A stretch of 64,000 bases of DNA, taken from the NCBI GenBank assembly GCA_020073485.1, contig JAIQFB010000026.1, positions 1 through 64,000 on the forward strand. The letters are read 5' to 3'. Positions 61,433-64,000 of the stretch are shown here, one piece after another (the stretch's first letter is position 1; each line of letters begins with the position of its first letter). This DNA comes from Terriglobia bacterium (GTDB lineage Bacteria > Acidobacteriota > Terriglobia > Acidiferrales > UBA7541). The translations under genes were made by a program, and so were the position numbers. Under the pieces are notes generated by a model. That model searched no databases. It was not told where the DNA came from and saw only the letters and a program-made list of their open reading frames with translations.

Positions 61433-62563
61433 TCACTTCCGCAATCTCGGAAACAGCCGCAGGGCGTTGCCGTTGTTGATCCCCTGCACATCCCTGGCCG
61501 AAAATCCGTGTTCGCGAAATCCATCCACTGTGATGCTCATTTTCACAAACGGAAAATCGGTTCCAAACAGGAGCTGCGACATCGGCACAAGCTGGGTGAG
61601 CGCTGCGAGCGACGATGGGTTCGCCCCGTTGGCGATGTCGTAATACAGCTTTTTCAATTCCGCTTCCACGCCGCCGGGCGCCCCGGCCGCCATTTGCGGC
61701 GGAAACATGTCCGCCACGCGCTTTGCCAGCACCGGAACGGTGCCGCCGGAGTGCGTAATAATAAAGCGCACGTCCGGGCACCTGGTCAACGTTCCGTTCA
61801 CGAGCAGACTGGTAACCGCGCGCGTGGTGTCGAAATCGTATTCGACCCACGATGCCGGAACGTTCGGAAGAAGTTTCGCGCAGCAACTCGGCGTCGTCGG
61901 ATGAATAAAGACAACGGCCTTGCGGCGATTCAATTCCTCGAAGACCAGCGCGAACATCGGGTCCCCGGGCCACACGTCTCCGTAATCGGTCATCAGCGCG
62001 ATGCCGTCCGTCTTCAGCGTTGTGAACGCATATTCAATTTCCTTGAGGCTCGCGTCGACATCGAGCATCGGTAGAGACGCAAACAGCCCGAACCGCCCGG
62101 GATAATCCCGCACCATCTGCGCGCCATAATCGTTGCTGTCCCGCACCAGCGTACGCTCCTGCTCCCCGGCCAGATTGGCGGGAATGCCGCCGGTGGCAAT
62201 CGACAGCATGGCCGTGGCAATGCCGGCCTGGTCCATCTGTTCCACGGCGATGGCGGGAGTCCAATTCGACAGCGCGGGATCGGATCGCTGCGTCAGCCGG
62301 GTCGGCCCGGAGATTTTTTTGTAGTATGGCGAGAGATGATGATGGTGAACATCGATGCGGCTGAGCGTGGCCGCGGCCGCGTGTGCGTCCGCCTGGGCCA
62401 GTAGCGCGATGCCGCCCGGAAGTATCGCGCCTGCACCTAACGCGCCCAGCGATTTCAAAAATTGCCGCCGGGCGGCATTCGAAGCCGATGGGCAATACGA
62501 CGGAAGATCTGACTTCGCGTCGACTGCCATCGCTCCGAAACTGCCGCCCCGGCTTTTCTTCAT
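61433..62563 (-). CDS. Tat-exported amidohydrolase (amidohydrolase 2 family)
   Basis: The 376-residue protein has a twin-arginine signal (ARRQFLKSLGALGAGAI) after ~30 N-terminal residues. The mature part is a TIM-barrel amidohydrolase of the ACMSD-like type: the metal-site segment RIDVHHHHLSP near the start, IHPTTPSCC, ITHSGGTVPVL and the C-terminal LLFGTDFPFVK (Asp metal ligand). Members decarboxylate or hydrolyse aromatic or lactone acids. The export signal is unusual for this mainly cytoplasmic family. It is 24 bases downstream of the propeller gene on the same strand, so the two probably form an operon. Confidence 0.85.
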   Translation of the reverse strand: MKKSRGGSFGAMAVDAKSDLPSYCPSASNAARRQFLKSLGALGAGAILPGGIALLAQADAHAAAATLSRIDVHHHHLSPYYKKISGPTRLTQRSDPALSNWTPAIAVEQMDQAGIATAMLSIATGGIPANLAGEQERTLVRDSNDYGAQMVRDYPGRFGLFASLPMLDVDASLKEIEYAFTTLKTDGIALMTDYGDVWPGDPMFALVFEELNRRKAVVFIHPTTPSCCAKLLPNVPASWVEYDFDTTRAVTSLLVNGTLTRCPDVRFIITHSGGTVPVLAKRVADMFPPQMAAGAPGGVEAELKKLYYDIANGANPSSLAALTQLVPMSQLLFGTDFPFVKMSITVDGFREHGFSARDVQGINNGNALRLFPRLRK

Positions 62564-62587
62564 CCTGGCTCCGTTGCTTAAACGTCC

Positions 62588-64000
62588 CTAATTCGCCAAT
62601 GGATTGGGTCGGATTTGCATATGATTTACGGAGCCTTTGTGCGTTTCCGTGAATTTGGGCATGTAAGAGCTGTAGGTCATCCAAAGACCTCGGCCCTTCC
62701 AACCCGCGTTGGGATCGTCAATTCGGCCATCCAAGCCGCGAGTGTAGAACGGCAACGGGTATGGGACTCGGAACACACTGAACTTTTCCGTCTTCGGATC
62801 GAATATGAACATTGCGTCCGAAGCGGTTCCAGTGACGATCACGGTGTCCTTGCCGAGACCCGACGCGTTGAATTGATCTACCCACAGGAAGTAGGGGAAA
62901 TCGGTGGTGCCGGTTTCGCTGCCGGTGCCCTTAAATTTTACTCCCGGGTTTTCCCAGAATTTCCACTGGCCGGTCTTGACGTCCAGGCGGCCGAGATGAC
63001 CGCTGCCGAGCGAAACCCAAACATTCCCGTCCGTGCTGAAGTCAATGCCATGCGGGAAACGTCCCGGAGCAGGCAGCGGGTAATCTTTGAATTTGTTCGT
63101 CTTTGGATCAAGCATGTACACCTTGTTCGCTGGGCCAAGGGCTTGCGGAGAGGTTTCCCAAACGGTGCCGTCGACGGGGCTGATCGCCACACCGTAGCCC
63201 GTTCCAGGAATCATCTTCTTGGTGTCCATATCGATGCGCATCCAGGTCTTCTGAGCAGCTACCTCAGTTCCCTGGATATTGTTGAAATCCAGCTTTTTGG
63301 TGTCCATTTCACCCATCGCGGAGCCACCGCCGTCAGTCCAGATCCGGTCTTGCCAATCGAACTGTAGGTGATGTGTGTTGTACGCGGTATCGACCGTGAC
63401 AAATTTATTGGTTTTCGTATCGTAGTAGCCGAGCTCCATGTTGTTACCGTTCCTGGACAGAAGATTGTACGCGATATCGATCTCCTCGGGGTTATTGGTC
63501 TCCGTGGCGATCGTGCTCTTTGCCCATGCTGGATAGTATTGCTTGCCGCCGGCGCGAATCTGCTCGGTCATCCAGACTCTGCCGTTCTCATCCATCATGG
63601 GATTGTGGGGACTGTCCATCCACTCCTTGTCCTCTCCCGTGTACGCTTGCTCTTCTTCTGCGCCGTGGTAGTAGTCCTTTGTCAGGGAGAAGCCGTGGCT
63701 CTTGTCTCGCGGTTCGAGATTGAGCCCCTGGACCGTGTTCTTCACCGGGTCCAAAATCCACAATCTGCCTCCGCCGGTGCGATCCCCGCCGTAAACTTTC
63801 CCGTATGCGTACATCGTCGGATTCCGTTTGTCCGTCGAAACCATATCGTGAATGAAGGACTCCGGGGCTCCCCAATCCCATTGGGAGACGACGACATTGC
63901 GTTCGATGCCGGTTGGCCGCGGCGGAGCAGGAGGAACTTCTCCCGCCGCTATGCGAGAGCCCCAATCGGCAAGAACCTTCTCTACGGTATTTTTGCCTAG
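62588..64000 (-). CDS. Vgb-type propeller protein, 5' part outside the window
   Basis: The frame is open to position 64000, so the gene is partial: its stop is at 62588-62590 and its start lies beyond the edge. The 470 visible residues form a virginiamycin B lyase-like beta-propeller with blades containing RLWILDPVKNTVQGLNLEP, DENGRVWMTEQI, DGTVWETSPQ and DGNVWVSLGSGHLGRLDVK. An internal ATG at 63844 is not the start, as VVVSQWDWGAPESFIHDM continues upstream in frame. It resembles the propeller at 56419-58017 but lacks a visible CxxCH site in the part seen. It is followed by the Tat amidohydrolase gene. Confidence 0.85.
   Translation of the reverse strand, partial: LGKNTVEKVLADWGSRIAAGEVPPAPPRPTGIERNVVVSQWDWGAPESFIHDMVSTDKRNPTMYAYGKVYGGDRTGGGRLWILDPVKNTVQGLNLEPRDKSHGFSLTKDYYHGAEEEQAYTGEDKEWMDSPHNPMMDENGRVWMTEQIRAGGKQYYPAWAKSTIATETNNPEEIDIAYNLLSRNGNNMELGYYDTKTNKFVTVDTAYNTHHLQFDWQDRIWTDGGGSAMGEMDTKKLDFNNIQGTEVAAQKTWMRIDMDTKKMIPGTGYGVAISPVDGTVWETSPQALGPANKVYMLDPKTNKFKDYPLPAPGRFPHGIDFSTDGNVWVSLGSGHLGRLDVKTGQWKFWENPGVKFKGTGSETGTTDFPYFLWVDQFNASGLGKDTVIVTGTASDAMFIFDPKTEKFSVFRVPYPLPFYTRGLDGRIDDPNAGWKGRGLWMTYSSYMPKFTETHKGSVNHMQIRPNPLAN

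Noticed and set aside
1-64000. CRISPR arrays, prophage and rRNA genes
   Set aside because: I looked for regularly spaced repeats, capsid/terminase/integrase proteins and rRNA signatures and saw none.

Overview
The window is 64 kb of GC-rich bacterial chromosome with dense, co-oriented gene clusters. An acidobacterial origin is the best inference. It rests on a von Willebrand factor A protein of the type expanded in Acidobacteriota (40306-41313), a large Ig-repeat lipoprotein, many secreted beta-propeller proteins and numerous short palindromic intergenic repeats. No phage, rRNA operon, CRISPR array or complete insertion sequence was seen. There is one tRNA (Glu, anticodon TTC, 23247-23321).

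Layout. 0-6.6 kb: lepA (minus), then a plus-strand run of a TPR/degenerate-GGDEF protein, a crotonase, ribH and nusB. 6.8-15.1 kb: sugar-nucleotide and core metabolism on the minus strand (phosphohexomutase; coaD, aminotransferase, manA, manC with GTGA overlaps; malic enzyme), interrupted by one plus-strand secreted protein that looks lower in GC. 15.3-23.1 kb: a thioredoxin-fold protein and a complete ISC iron-sulfur operon (iscR-iscS-iscU-iscA-hscB-hscA-fdx-iscX) behind a clear promoter with two IscR-like dyads. 23.2-26.9 kb: tRNA-Glu, a polysaccharide deacetylase, a formyltransferase and a beta-keto acid cleavage enzyme. 27.3-31.3 kb: four pseudopilin/minor pilin genes ending at a strong terminator, convergent with a three-gene secreted-protein operon (Ig lipoprotein, small exported protein, matrixin-type protease). 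36-43 kb: mixed genes including a kelch protein, a MITE-like element, a MoaD-MoaE fusion, the VWA protein, an inositol-phosphatase family enzyme and a metallophosphoesterase. 43.3-47.2 kb: a nucleoside uptake and salvage operon (pyrimidine-nucleoside phosphorylase, NupC, purine-nucleoside phosphorylase, cytidine deaminase). 47.4-53.1 kb: a RodZ-like protein and a helical-repeat protein that probably starts at AUU, a GAF-GGDEF cyclase, then a bacterial microcompartment (BMC) shell protein followed by an acylating aldehyde dehydrogenase with a ~200-residue multi-peptide tail. 53-64 kb: TolC, a ModA-like binding protein, a regulatory-domain/CxxCH/propeller fusion, Tat-exported proteins, a TonB-domain protein, an amidohydrolase and a propeller gene that runs off the window edge.

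How the genes may work together. The most interesting area is 43-53 kb. Phosphorolysis of deoxynucleosides feeds deoxyribose phosphate, which DeoC-type aldolases split to glyceraldehyde 3-phosphate and acetaldehyde. A short distance away lies a two-gene BMC module whose enzyme would convert an aldehyde to acyl-CoA. No aldolase, phosphopentomutase or other shell gene is in the window, so a nucleoside-fed microcompartment is a hypothesis, not an observation. Other points worth following are the IscR-type operators, an HscB with a four-cysteine N-terminus like mitochondrial HSC20, the probable AUU start overlapping a stop codon, and several families of paired mini-hairpins with complementary loops.
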